Origin: Coprinopsis marcescibilis
Taxonomy: Eukaryota; Basidiomycota; Agaricomycetes; Agaricales; Psathyrellaceae
Assembly (NCBI GenBank): GCA_004369085.1
Contig: ML210156.1
Location: 198,239 to 262,238, forward strand
Length of the DNA: 64,000 nt
Direction of reading: 5' to 3'
Shown: one piece after another, positions 1-10,157 of the stretch
Layout: every line of letters begins with the position of its first letter
Numbering within the stretch: the first letter of the stretch is position 1
Program-made: the position numbers and the translations under genes
Notes under the pieces: generated by a model
Databases searched by the model: none
Seen by the model: the letters and a program-made list of their open reading frames with translations, nothing else
What the model was told of the DNA's origin: nothing

Positions 1-394
1 AACCCATACCCCGTGAAATCCCATAACCTTGGGCTTCCCCCAACCGTTATGGGATAAGACGGTGTCGACTGTATATATAGTAGATCCGTGTTTATACTTC
101 TCGTCACAGTGTTGTTCGCCCCCGCTGTATTAGTACCACCATATTCGCTTTGCTTCTTTCGTTATTAATATTACTCTATCACTCGTTCTCCGACTACTTA
201 CTGGATAACTGCTCGATGCCTGTAAGTAGGTCTCTCACAGACTCGGTCTGTTGATGCGCGTCTATTTTCGGCTTCAAGCATCAGATGTGACAGTCAGCGG
301 TCACACGCACGCATTGCCAGGCGGTTCCCATCAAGGATGGTCTGCCTGTCTGTCCACAACGTTGAGCGCTGAGTGTTAGTGTTTGCTCGACGAC
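1..394. other. 5' flank of first IFI6-like gene; hairpin at 20-53
   Basis: No coding sequence is seen here. Positions 20-27 (CCCATAAC) and 46-53 (GTTATGGG) are perfect inverted repeats, and inside them TTGGG (29-33) pairs with CCCAA (39-43), so the stretch can fold into an interrupted stem. It may be a transposon or repeat edge at the window border, or only a structured promoter element. The rest is presumably promoter and leader of the gene starting at 395. Confidence 0.4.
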
Positions 395-749
395 ATGGAG
401 CCGCTAGCTCTTTCCGCTCTCAAATGGCCCTCAATACTCCTCGGTGCTTACGTGCTTTACCACTTCACTCTGTACCTGATCGGATTTCGAACCACGGGTG
501 TTGCGAAAAGTAAGATCGGCGATACAACCGGGCAGCGCTCAATACTCATCTTCCTCACCCGCCATAGAATCCCTAGCTGCTTCGGTTCAATCCAAGTACT
601 ACGGTGCCTATACCTCGGGAAATTTCAGCAAGCTTCAAGCGCAGGGAACGATGGGTGCCACGTCGCTCAGTTGGGGTGATTGGGTTGGAACCGCTGTAAC
701 AGTGTTTTCGTTGCTGGCATGGTTTGTGGGGGATAAGGTTCAGATGTAA
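395..749 (+). CDS. IFI6/IFI27 (ISG12)-like small membrane protein, copy 1
   Basis: Small hydrophobic protein of about 100 residues in two exons. Exon 1 opens at the ATG at 395 and ends near 510 at a GTAAGA donor; exon 2 starts after the CCGCCATAG acceptor (about 570) and ends at TAA 747-749. The joined protein has a hydrophobic N-terminal segment, then GFRTTGVA, SLAASVQS and LQAQGTMGAT, then a second hydrophobic segment (VTVFSLLAWFVG). That order (G-F-x-x-x-G-V-A, S-L-A-A, L-Q-x-x-G-A-T) is the signature of the interferon-inducible 6-16/ISG12 family (Pfam Ifi-6-16), whose animal members act at mitochondria and ER. The function in fungi is not established. It is the most divergent of the three copies and lacks the promoter block shared by the other two. 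Confidence 0.65.
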
Positions 750-859
750 ATAGCCTTGAAGCCTATCTAGAGATAAGTACATTGCTAAATACGAAGGCCA
801 TACCCGATAAGTAGTTGAGAGAACTTCTGAGTCGTCGTGGCAGAGATCCACCGGCCAGC

Positions 860-1096
860 TATTTTTGGACCCCGGCCACCGGGCGCTTATGTGACTTCCC
901 GGCCGAGAGGAGTCACTGTTCATCGCGTGACAGCTGTGAGAATTCGAAGCACAAAATTCACACGAGCCACATATAAAGAACCAAATTGCGCAGCGATGAC
1001 CCCATCCTTCCTCCTGCCTCCCTTATCCTGCTCTCCGCAAGACAAACACAACATCAACATAGAGCATTTTAAAGGAGACAGAAGTCGATACCAGAC
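860..1096 (+). promoter_or_regulatory. Duplicated promoter of IFI6-like copy 2
   Basis: This upstream region is nearly the same as the one before copy 3. Both have the block GTGACTTCCCGGCCGAGAGG (here 891-910), then CGCGTGACAG, then a TATA box (TATAAA, 972-977), then a pyrimidine-rich stretch with CCCCATCCTTCCT and CGCAAGACAA, and a leader ending in AAAGGAGACAGAAG. The TATA box lies 125 bases before the ATG and about 80 bases after the shared block. Confidence 0.6.
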
Positions 1097-1644
1097 ATGG
1101 GTTTACCTGCCTTTACAAGAATTATCAGGACTGTTCGCGGTGCGATAAACGATGTGCGCCGTGGAATTAACATGATAATCGACAATGCGCTCCAGCACCC
1201 ATGGGTGAGGTGGGCCAGAAGCAAGTGGCCGCTTTCTCGCAAGGCCACCCTGATCCTCATCGCGCTTCTGCTTGGAATAAGCTTGATTGCTGTTGGAGGG
1301 TACGTCCTCGCTGGCCCGGCGGTATATGCTGCTGGGTTCCAAACTGGCGGTGTAGTTGCAGGTGAGTCTGACAGCAGAATTGGACTCAGCGTCTTTTCTT
1401 CTCTTGTTTACGAGCGTAGGCACTGACCATGGTAACCATGCTTTCAGGCTCGCTAGCCGCCGGAATCCACAGCTCCATTGGCACGGTAGCCGCAGGCAGC
1501 GTCTTTGCTGGGCTGCAAGCGTGGGGCGCAACGATGGCAGTACCTACCATTGCCGGAGTTATTGGTGGCTTCGCTCTTGTTGGTACTGGGGCCGGGTTGA
1601 CCGGCTGGGGTGTTTTCAAGTGTTTTCAAAAGGAGAAGGATTGA
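1097..1644 (+). CDS. IFI6/IFI27 (ISG12)-like small membrane protein, copy 2
   Basis: Two exons joined at GVVAG|SLAAG: donor GTGAGTCTGAC after 1360, acceptor TGCTTTCAG at about 1448. The product is about 155 residues. It has a basic, probably amphipathic N-terminus (about 1-55), a hydrophobic segment (ILIALLLGISLIAVGGYVLA), then the family core with GFQTGGVVAGSLA, a glycine/alanine-rich stretch, LQAWGATM, and a last hydrophobic segment GGFALVGTGAGLTGWGV, ending in a short lysine-rich tail. The core matches the animal ISG12/6-16 pattern of small multi-pass hydrophobic proteins. The basic N-terminus could be a mitochondrial signal, which is inference. It is closely paralogous to copy 3 and shares its intron position and promoter. 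Confidence 0.75.
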
Positions 1645-2169
1645 ACGTTGAACACTCAGTATCGAATGTCAGTAGTCAAAAGTAGATTACTCGCCATGAT
1701 CCTTCCTAAATGTTGTTTTCTTGTCGTTTTCTTGTACTGTGTGCATTAAATTGTAATATATTTCAATTTCCAGCTCGTTGTAATTTTTTTATTCTGAGCG
1801 ATATTTATTACTTGACCAACGTTATCATACGTACTCACCGATACTATGCAATTGAGTAATTGGTTTCTGCAACCCAACGGTTCGGGATGAGGGTGGAGAA
1901 AGTGACGTTTCCGGTTAACCTCATTTCCAGTTTCTGAGAGGTTTGTGGAAATGAGGTGACCAAAGTCTCCATCTTGGCGTTTGTTGATATAATTATAATA
2001 GCCTGATGAGCCACCGAAGATTTTCCTATTGAGGTGACGTTGATTATCCTCGTTTTTCCAATCGACACTTACATCGTCCACAGGTACTTCAAGTGCTACT
2101 GAGGAGAGAGCCCACCTTGGATGTCGACGTCGTTGCGGAAGCGAGCCAACGACCGGCTATTATTAGACG
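1645..2169. other. Intergenic spacer between IFI6-like copies 2 and 3
   Basis: AT-rich just after copy 2 (about 1690-1850), fitting a 3' untranslated region. No credible coding sequence is seen on either strand. The duplicated unit begins again at about 2170. Confidence 0.5.
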
Positions 2170-2411
2170 CCGTCTGCCGGGCGCTAATGTGACTTCCCGG
2201 CCGAGAGGGGCCAGACAAGGTCTCGTCGCGTGACAGTGAGAATTGGAAGCTTCTATCGTCTCACGAGCTGCGTATAAAGATCCAAAATGCGCAGCTGCGT
2301 CCCCATCCTTCCTACCATTGCCTCCTGCCTCCTTCAAACACTGCTCTTCGCAAGACAACCACCAAATCAACAAAGAGCACTCAAAAAGGAGACAGAAGGC
2401 GATATCAGAAA
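2170..2411 (+). promoter_or_regulatory. Duplicated promoter of IFI6-like copy 3
   Basis: Second copy of the promoter described for copy 2. The shared block GTGACTTCCCGGCCGAGAGG is at 2189-2208, the TCGCGTGACAG element at about 2225, and the TATA box TATAAA at 2273-2278, 139 bases before the ATG. Spacing from block to TATA (84 bases) is nearly the same as in the other copy (81). The GGCCGAGAGG block is the longest exact match and a candidate regulator site. Confidence 0.6.
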
Positions 2412-2941
2412 ATGGGACTACCAACACTCGCCAAAATCATTAGAGCTGTCCGTGGTACCGCGGCCAACGTCCGTCATTCGGCAGTAGTTAACTTTGGCGC
2501 AGCGGTCCAGCATCCATGGGTCGTGTCGGCCAGAAACAGATGGCCACTGTCTCGCAGAAATACATCAATCCTGCTCGGTATCACCTTGACTGTTGCTGGA
2601 GGATACGTTTTGGCTGACCCAGCTGTGTTTGCCGCTGGCTTCCGAACTGGTGGTGTTGTCGCAGGTGAGTCCGAGCGCGATTGGATATAATGTCTTGTTC
2701 TTCTGTTGGGTTTCAAACGTTGGAAGTTGGCACTGACCGTCGATATATGCTTTCAGGGTCTCTTGCCTCATGGATTCAAAGTGTAATTGGTATAGTGCCG
2801 GGAGGCAGCCCCTTTTCTATTCTCCAGTCGTGGGGCGCAACAATGGCAGTGCCTGGCGTTGCCGCAGTCATCGGTGGAATGTCTGTTGTTGGTATTGGGA
2901 TTGCTCTGACTGGCTGGGGGATATGGCAGTATCTCCGATAA
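2412..2941 (+). CDS. IFI6/IFI27 (ISG12)-like small membrane protein, copy 3
   Basis: Two exons with the intron in the same codon as copy 2 (GVVAG|SLASW; donor GTGAGTCCGAG near 2664, acceptor TGCTTTCAG near 2757). The product is about 150 residues: N-terminus MGLPTLAKIIRAVRG close to that of copy 2, hydrophobic segment around residues 55-70, core GFRTGGVVAGSLA and LQSWGATM, last hydrophobic segment GGMSVVGIGIALTGWG. Copy 2 and copy 3 are clearly a tandem duplication that included the promoter. Family assignment to Ifi-6-16 rests on the motif pattern; a profile search was not possible here. Confidence 0.75.
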
Positions 2942-3196
2942 GAGAACGAGGAGACGAACTGAGTACTCGAAAATAGATTACGATGTACAAATTTACTAGT
3001 TACGTTCACTCGAAAGCCTTGTTTTTCTTTCTTTCTGTAACCACTATGTATGCGTTCCTTTCCAAATCTTATTAAGGCCCTTGTTTTTGAGAGGACCGAT
3101 GTTTGACCAATTTAAACGGGTGAGAGCTGTTGTGCATTCTAAATTCGACAGCATAACGTCAATCATTGGTCCTGGAACATAGAGAAATAACACTAC

Positions 3197-3385
3197 CTAG
3201 GACGAGATCCCAGTCGTCTCTGTACACCAGCCCCCTGAGCAGGTTTGCTTCAAGTGGTTCCACATAGTCCAATTTCCCGTAGAGCGAGACTCAAACGGAC
3301 AAGAGTGGCTGAGCCTATCGCTCGGTACAAGAACTTTGTACTTGACTCTCAGAAGCCTCGGTTTCGGTGACGAGGTAGAAGACAT
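3197..3385 (-). pseudogene. Truncated copy of the 5' end of the neighbouring gene
   Basis: On minus this begins with ATGTCTTC and reads MSSTSSPKPRLL, matching the start of the gene at 3830-4704 (MSSTSKPRLRS). About 130 bases later it repeats GAGACGACTGGGATCTCGT, which in the neighbour is the start of exon 2. Nothing matching the later exons follows. It looks like a partial duplication that has decayed, since the sequence between the two matching blocks has diverged. Confidence 0.5.
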
Positions 3386-3829
3386 GTCAGGTCATTAAGT
3401 TCCCGGTTGGATCTTGTAGTGCCTGGTAATGGTGAAAATCTGAGAACGAAGTGAGATGATTTAGAGCAGCAAGTCGATGACATTTATTCCTATCGTACGT
3501 CGCACGGCCAGCACGAGGCAGCCTACTTCCTGCACATAAACATGCAAGCACTGTACATGGTCTATTATAGACGTCCGTATTGAGTACCCCGGTCATTCCA
3601 CGTGCGTGTCTCCTGAGAATAGACAGGAAAACAATTCTGACATCTGCAATTAAGCGCCCGTGTAGTTTGACATCACGCCAAACTGCTCCAATGGGGGAAT
3701 ACGAAGTTGCAAGGATGCGTAGGCACGATGACTGCGCAGTAGTCCATAAGCAGCTGACGAACAGACGAATACAGAGTCAAATCGATTACAATGGTACATA
3801 ACCATAATAGACAGCGCTACAACATGAAG
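3386..3829. other. Spacer between partial duplicate and hypothetical gene
   Basis: Only short open frames on both strands, none with recognisable features. Probably the 3' flank of the gene at 3830-4704. Confidence 0.35.
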
Positions 3830-4704
3830 TTATTGCCAGCTTGCGAGAGGAGCGGGGGCAAGGATATCGAGGTTCTTCTTGTAGATCTTCCTGGCCTTTG
3901 TCTGGACTACCGGCTTCCCTCCAATCGTCTCTTCAAGCTTGATCTCTGCAAAATGATCGTTGTTAAGAGCATAGTTGATAATTGCCCTCGGTAGAAGCTC
4001 GTCAACATCCATGTAATCTGCTCCATCCCGTATAAGGTTGCCAAATGTCCGATTGAATGCGCCTCGGGTGCTTTCCGGCCATTCACGAACCCTTATCTTC
4101 ACAATAATAAACTTTATCGCAACGGTGCAGAGAAGCCAGTGCACGAGCTTCACGTAGAAGGGTCTTTCGCGTATGCGCAGATCAAAACGTTCGTCGACCA
4201 AGACAATGACCGCTGAGATTCCCTGCGTTAACGGTAGAGGTTAGAATAAGTAGCTTCGGCAACGAAGCTCAAGTTTATCACTCAACGATATCGACAACGT
4301 CCAGCATGGCGTTGTTCACACTGAAGTTTGCCAAACATGCTACCGCGAATACGAGACGTTCTTTCGAACCTGGATACCTATCCGGATTTTCCCCGACCTA
4401 ATACTGGGGTGCGTCATGGGTGTACGAATATGTAGCAACCTCTGCCTCGGAGTACTGGTTGATAAGAGCGGTCTAGCGGCTAACCAGGACCATTTAGATT
4501 TGCGAAGATAAATCTTTCAAGAAAGAACGACATACAACGAGATCCCAGTCGTCTCTATCTGCAAATACCCTGTGCATGTTGAAACGTCAGTTATTTCAGT
4601 CGTCTCACAAAGGGGTGGTACAGCATGCACGCAATCGTTGTATCGTTCGTGGTAGGTACGAAGTCTGCCACACTTCGAAGCCTTGGTTTCGATGTCGAAG
4701 ACAT
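3830..4704 (-). CDS. Hypothetical protein, multi-exon
   Basis: Not recognised. The minus-strand model starts at ATG 4702-4704 (MSSTSKPRLRS). A second exon carries FADRDDWDLV (about 4535-4570). A third begins near 4390 with GENPDRYPGSKERLV and runs through a hydrophobic FAVACLANFSV, ending at a donor near 4285. The last exon starts after an AACGCAG acceptor near 4230 with ISAVIVLVDERFDLR and ends at TAA 3830-3832. The last exon holds a likely membrane-associated segment (LVHWLLCTVAIKFIIV) and then a charged region (MDVDELLPRAI). The product is roughly 190-230 residues. The exon edges are my inference; a truncated copy of its 5' end lies just downstream at 3197-3385. Confidence 0.45.
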
Positions 4705-4964
4705 GTCAATCGAATAAATTTAGCTCAGAAGCCGTCGGTTACAGCGCCGTGAGTATTCGAAAATAGCTGGAAAGAGTGGTATGAAAGAAAACTGCCGCAC
4801 GTTCAATCAACATCGATACTGATTATGTGGCCACCGAACACGAGGCAGCTACTTCCCGGATCGAACGCTTATTCACGTTCATTGGAGAATGTGTACGATT
4901 CAGGTCCATGACAGAGTTGTGCCAGCTTGAGGCAAAGAGTATCGTACTAGACTTTGGTTTCTCT

Positions 4965-6995
4965 CTACCAAGATGCCTTCTTTGCAAGCCAATTCTCCAA
5001 CAAAACGAGGGAAGCATCTGGCTGATCCCACGGAACCTACGGAATTCTGCCTCAGTTTACATTCCACGCCGCGACAAAGCGAGACGACCCACCATGTGTC
5101 CAGCATCGTTGATCGTAGCAAACGTCAAACCGCCATAAGACCTGTACTTTCCGAACCCTCCATGCTTCGGCGAGCGTGTAGGCCGGGACATTTCTTCTTC
5201 CTCCAACTTGGGCTTCGGAGGTCCCCATATGGCGTCGTGTTGACGGGCAAATCCTTCTTTACCACTCCAATCCAGATCCAACACCCACTTCAGATTCCCG
5301 ACATGGTTGCAGATCCAATCATTCACCCCAACATAGACAAGCACGCGCACCCCGTGTTCAAGGAGCGATGCAACATAATGGTGGCTCAGTTGCAGAGAAT
5401 CAAGCTTGTAGATGAAATCGGTCGAGACTCTGTTAGAGCAGGAGCTGAAGTTGTGGGAAGAGAGAACGGGGTCTACGCCGATTAGGTTTCGGACTTCAGG
5501 CCGGTCGAGGTAGTGGGAGATATGCCTGGAATTCCAAAGGAGTGTCAGAGGAGTGGAATAGTCAAACAAGAACGACGTACTTGGTAACTGGATAACATAG
5601 AGTAGTCTCTACGGAACCGTCGCATTTGCGGCTTATGTCGTAGGGGTTCCATCCTAGATAGTAGATACAAAACTCAGTCAAACGATATGCGACGAGAGAA
5701 TGACTGAGGTTCTTACCCGATGACTCCAATGGTTCCGAAAGCTCACTATTGCAGAAACTTTCCGCAGCCTGGCACCCGAATTCGTCGAAAACATCCACAC
5801 ACGACTTCTTCAACCATTCCTTGCACCGAATTTGAGCTTGCTTCATTCGTACACAGTCCCTTTTTCAGTTGTCAGTTGCTAACCTTCAGGTAATCCTCGA
5901 TGCGAAATTACTGACCGAACGCCCAGTCTTGGAGCGACAGAAGCCGAAGTGCAGCTCATATCGTAGTACGACTCCACCATGCTCGGGAAGTGCGTGTAAC
6001 CGTTGCCTAGAACCCCTACTCAGATACCCTGAACTCGGTTCAAGACGAGAAGCACATACCAATCATGACAGAGGTGAGGTTGATCGGGGCAACACCAGCC
6101 TTTTCAAGCTTCTTGTTCTGGTCATAGATGTATGCCGCAAAGACAGGGAGGTACCGTCCGGCATACGACTCTCCCGCCAGATGGAACGGACGCCCCTTGA
6201 ATTGGGTAAAGTGCTCAAAGAAGACGTATACGAAGCTGGCGATATCCTCTGCCGCTTCCTCCGTGGTGCTCTGAATGATTTCGCTTCATGTTAGAAATGC
6301 AGAGAATATATAAGCATTTGATCACTAGTAACTCACAACATGCTCGCCATACTCCGCGTACGAGAAACCGACCCCGACGGGTTGGTCAATGAAGAAGATG
6401 TTGGCATTTGAGTTCCAGGATTGCTGGTGAAACTTGGTCCCATTTCCGTCTGTGATCCTGCACGGGCCCAGTTCCATGAAAAGGCCTAGGGACGAGGAAC
6501 ATCCTGGACCTGTGTGCAATCGATGTTCGCTGGAAGCATATCGAAGTTGAATTGCCGTTACTCACCGCCGTTGGTCCAGAAGATGACATCGTCGTTGCTG
6601 GGGTCATTCCTGCTCTCGAAGAAGTAGAAGAAAAAGTGCTTCGCTTCCACGTCGATGTAACCGGTATACGCGCTGGATAGGGGACCTCGTCAACAGTGCT
6701 CACAGGGAGCGAATCAACGTCAAAGAACACACCCAACAGTTGTATCACACCAATCCGTTGTCCGCTTGACCCGTACACTGTGCTTGGGAAACACAGGGTG
6801 CCTCAACGTCGTGTACTCTGTCGCTGAGAGAGCTGATAAGTCACTGAATGGCGAGAACAATCCGTCGTCGTAGTTCTTTGCAGCCCCGAATGCTGCTTGC
6901 TGTCGGCCCTGACTGTCAAACTTCCATGTCCCTATTGCAGTTGACGAGCATACTGAGAAGATTAGGGCACTCAAGAGAGTCAGTGATGGCTTCAT
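4965..6995 (-). CDS. Serine carboxypeptidase, S10 family (carboxypeptidase Y-like)
   Basis: Secreted or vacuolar peptidase that removes C-terminal residues. The start at 6995 gives a clear signal peptide ([20 protein letters not shown]). Family landmarks follow in order: the oxyanion segment [18 protein letters not shown] (about 6500), [12 protein letters not shown] (about 6370), the catalytic serine in GESYAG (6157-6174), NPYDISRKC, the catalytic aspartate in VGVNDWICN (about 5318), and the catalytic histidine in INDAGHM (about 5093-5104). The final exon (4965-5036) reads [18 protein letters not shown], the expected continuation after GHM, and ends at TAG 4965-4967. It is joined by a 56-base intron (5037-5092). 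The triad is complete, length is normal for the family (about 500 residues) and there are many short introns. It looks functional. Confidence 0.88.
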
Positions 6996-7243
6996 GGCCG
7001 CGCTGCACAGAGAGACTCAACCTGAGAGCCTTCACAACACGGTGAGCAGTGATGAACATCGTCATATGGATCATGATGCTTCTTTACGAGAAGCGTCCGG
7101 CGCGTCAAATGTGGCGACGGGCCATATGTACCGCTCCATGCCGCCAACCTGAAGGCTGAGATATTGCGTATCAATTCAGCTTAAATGTACATCTACTTAA
7201 ACAAACAAAAGGAATACACCCTGAAAAGCCCAACTTGAACCCA

Positions 7244-10157
7244 CTACGCCAGATACCTAAAGACTGTCTTATCATCCGGGTTCCTCTCCAGATACTCCGA
7301 GTTCACCAGATGCATAATCCTGGCTTTGATATCCTCCATGCTCGGCACGAAGTGGCTCTTCACTGCATCCACAGTCGCAATTTTGAGTTGCTCGAAAGTA
7401 AGCTCCTTCTTGGCCTTCATAATGCGGACAATGGCTGCATCGAGGGTGTGTTTGCGGTCCTCAGCGATGGCGCGATTGGTTCGGTGAGTTTCTTCGACCT
7501 GTAAGCGACGGTATCAGTACCAGGTGTGTCAGAGAGGGGATTAAAGTACGCACGGAAACCTTCGCTTGAATAGTGTTGATATGCACTCGGTACAATGTAT
7601 CAGTAAAGTCGGCGTTGAACCGGAAGACATCGCTGTCTTCCACGTCTCTTCCCACAGGGATTTTTTTCAGGACTTTCTTCTTCCCACAAGCAAGACTTTG
7701 GAGCGTCCTCTTCAAATCATCATCCTCTGTAAGAGGAAGGGTTGGACTTGTATACACTGCTTGGAGGAAGAGGACTTACCCATGCGGGTTTGATCTTTGA
7801 TATCTTTGAATGGCAACTCGTCCTGTTCGTTAAACAAGAGGAGCACGATCGCCTGGTACAAACTGACAGACAGTTCTTTTGTCCCTGGGTTGAACGCAGC
7901 TCTAAGCGTGACAGTACCTAGCGCGTGATCCCAATTTAAAGCATGGTTCGCGTGTCGCTTCTTGTAATGCTCAGTAAAGCTGGTGAGTTGGGTTTGCATC
8001 TATGACAGCATTACGTCTCGATTCCGGGCAGTTTGAGAGGATATAAAACTTACCTCTGCAGGCAAGTCGATAACAGCTTTCGGGATGGAAAAAGGCCATG
8101 CACTGTGCTGCAAGACCATGACGTTCAACTTCTGCGATTCAGCGTTCGTTACCCTGCTGTGGTACTCGTCCATCATCTCCTTGGAAAGTTTCAAATCCTT
8201 GAACATATCCTCCGCAGTACCGAACTCAGGGTCATATTCTGGCGAATAGAAGGGGAATAGATCAGCATTCCACTTCGCAGACGGTAGAACAAGATACTCA
8301 CTATCCTTGAGTTCCCTCAACATCCTCTTCTCAACATCCTCGCTGGCCGATTTACCAAGTAACAACCGCTTCGCCAACATACGATGATAGAATGTCCTAA
8401 ACACGTCCTTATCTTCTGTTGAACGATATAATGGCAACACCTTATCCAACTCGGCCTCAAAGGCTTCGTCAGCGACACCCTTCTGCCCCTTCCTCAGCTG
8501 CTTGTCGAGGTACTTCGCAATCATTTCTGCGGGCTTGTTCCTGCGTGCCCGGAATCCAAGGTTGAAAGCATCGGAAAGGGCGTAGATAAACTCTTGGTCA
8601 GGTTTCTCCACCACCGCGGCCGCGCTTGTCGTAGTCTTTGAGGCATCGGGTGAGGATGAGACCTGGACGAAGGCTTGTGTAATATTCCTGTCGCAAAGAT
8701 CCTTGAGCTTCAATAACCTGGTAACCATGTCTTCATCGTGTTCAGCATCGGTGACTATCTTCTCGACTTCGATTCGTATGTAGTTACGGAAGGCAATCGA
8801 CAAGGGCTTGAGGTTCTCGACGCGGGCGAGACGCTTGTACAAAAGCTTCATGGTTAGGATATCTTCCGCCTTCATAAGGATAGGTACCACTGTAAACAAA
8901 ATCAGAACGTCACGGAATCATAGCCTGACATAAAGGAACCTACGTGAGTTCGCAAGCCACTCCGCTCTATCTTTGAGTAGCGCCCTCTCAGTGGTCTCTG
9001 CAACAATACTCCAGCTTCCAATTGGGAGTAGATCTTCCGACCTCCGTCCTTCTTGCATGACTCTCCCTTCCACGCGATAGAAGAATGCCTTAGGGTCATC
9101 CTTCATCACCTCTGCGTTCCCTTTGGACTCCTTTTCATAATAGAGTTGCGTGATTTCGAGGTAGTACTCCTCAAAGACCGTGTATTGCTTGTGGAGGATG
9201 AGGAACTTGACTAATTCGCGAATTTGATTCCTGTCTTGATTTTCCTCTCTGAAACAAGTACGCGATTAGTTACGTCCTGAAATGGAGGTGCATGTAAGAC
9301 TCACTCCGTATCGCGCTCTTCTGTAAGCCATTGGGACACACTTGACCGAAGACGATCCGCAATCTGAGGGTTTCCAAAGATGCGCTCGGAGTAGAGACCG
9401 TATGCGATTTCCCTAACGCAGGTTAGATTTGAACCTTAACATTTTGACGGACATACTTGATAGAGAGCAGCGTCTTTCTATTGTTGGCAACATACACCTG
9501 ATCCAAATATGTGAAAAGGGATTGAAGCAATGCCTTTGCCAGAATAAGCTAGTAAACCACAAATGAAAAGTGGCTGACTTACAACTTTCCCTTCAAACCA
9601 GTTGCACCACTCTGCAAAATATGCAACATACTTGATACCCCTCTTATCGCTCCCAATCATGTTTTCTGCCAACCCTCTCATGGCACGTTCAAGGCCAATC
9701 CTCATATCGTCATAGAGCTGGGGACCATTATCGTAAACTGTCACCGAGGATTTACAAGTCGCAAAGATCTTCTCGTACGTCCAAGGGTGCACTGCATCCT
9801 TGACCTTCTTCCCTGGCCACGCATCCAGGATCGCATTGATGCACTGTTTCAAATTGCGAACTTGGCCCGCTTGCACATTCTTTGCTTGAATGCGATATGC
9901 TACACAACACTCAACATGGAGCTGATAAGTGGATTAGTGAGAGCCTCACCAGTGTCATCGCCAATGACTTGAACCCTGAAAGGACCTGTAGACGATTTGG
10001 CCTTCGAACTCGACCTAGAAGCAATATCAGAGTCGGTGTCCAGACGAGCTATTTTGCGACGAGGAGATGCCGACCCATCATTTGTATAGCCAAAGGCTAA
10101 CGACTCGAGTCCCTTAGATGTTTTCGGAAGTTCAAGCAGCGATGCGACCAACGCCAT
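7244..10157 (-). CDS. Cullin, CUL4-type ubiquitin ligase scaffold
   Basis: Scaffold of a cullin-RING ubiquitin ligase. The start ATG (10155-10157) opens MALVASLLELPKTSK and a serine-rich tail; a first intron near 9880-9950 joins to the cullin N-terminal repeats (AILDAWPGKKVKD). The core carries FYHRMLAKRLLLGKSASED (about 8340-8400) and EDMFKDLKLSKEM. The C-terminal part has TLQSLACGKKKVLKKIP (about 7700), then the neddylation-site winged helix with IVRIMKAKKELT (about 7410) and ends VFRYLA at TAG 7244-7246. The GKSASED and LQSLACGK segments and the DDB1-ligase-like C-terminus fit CUL4 better than CUL1 or CUL3, although subfamily needs a tree. The NEDD8-acceptor lysine in IVRIMK is present. 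Length is near the usual 750-800 residues. Confidence 0.88.
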
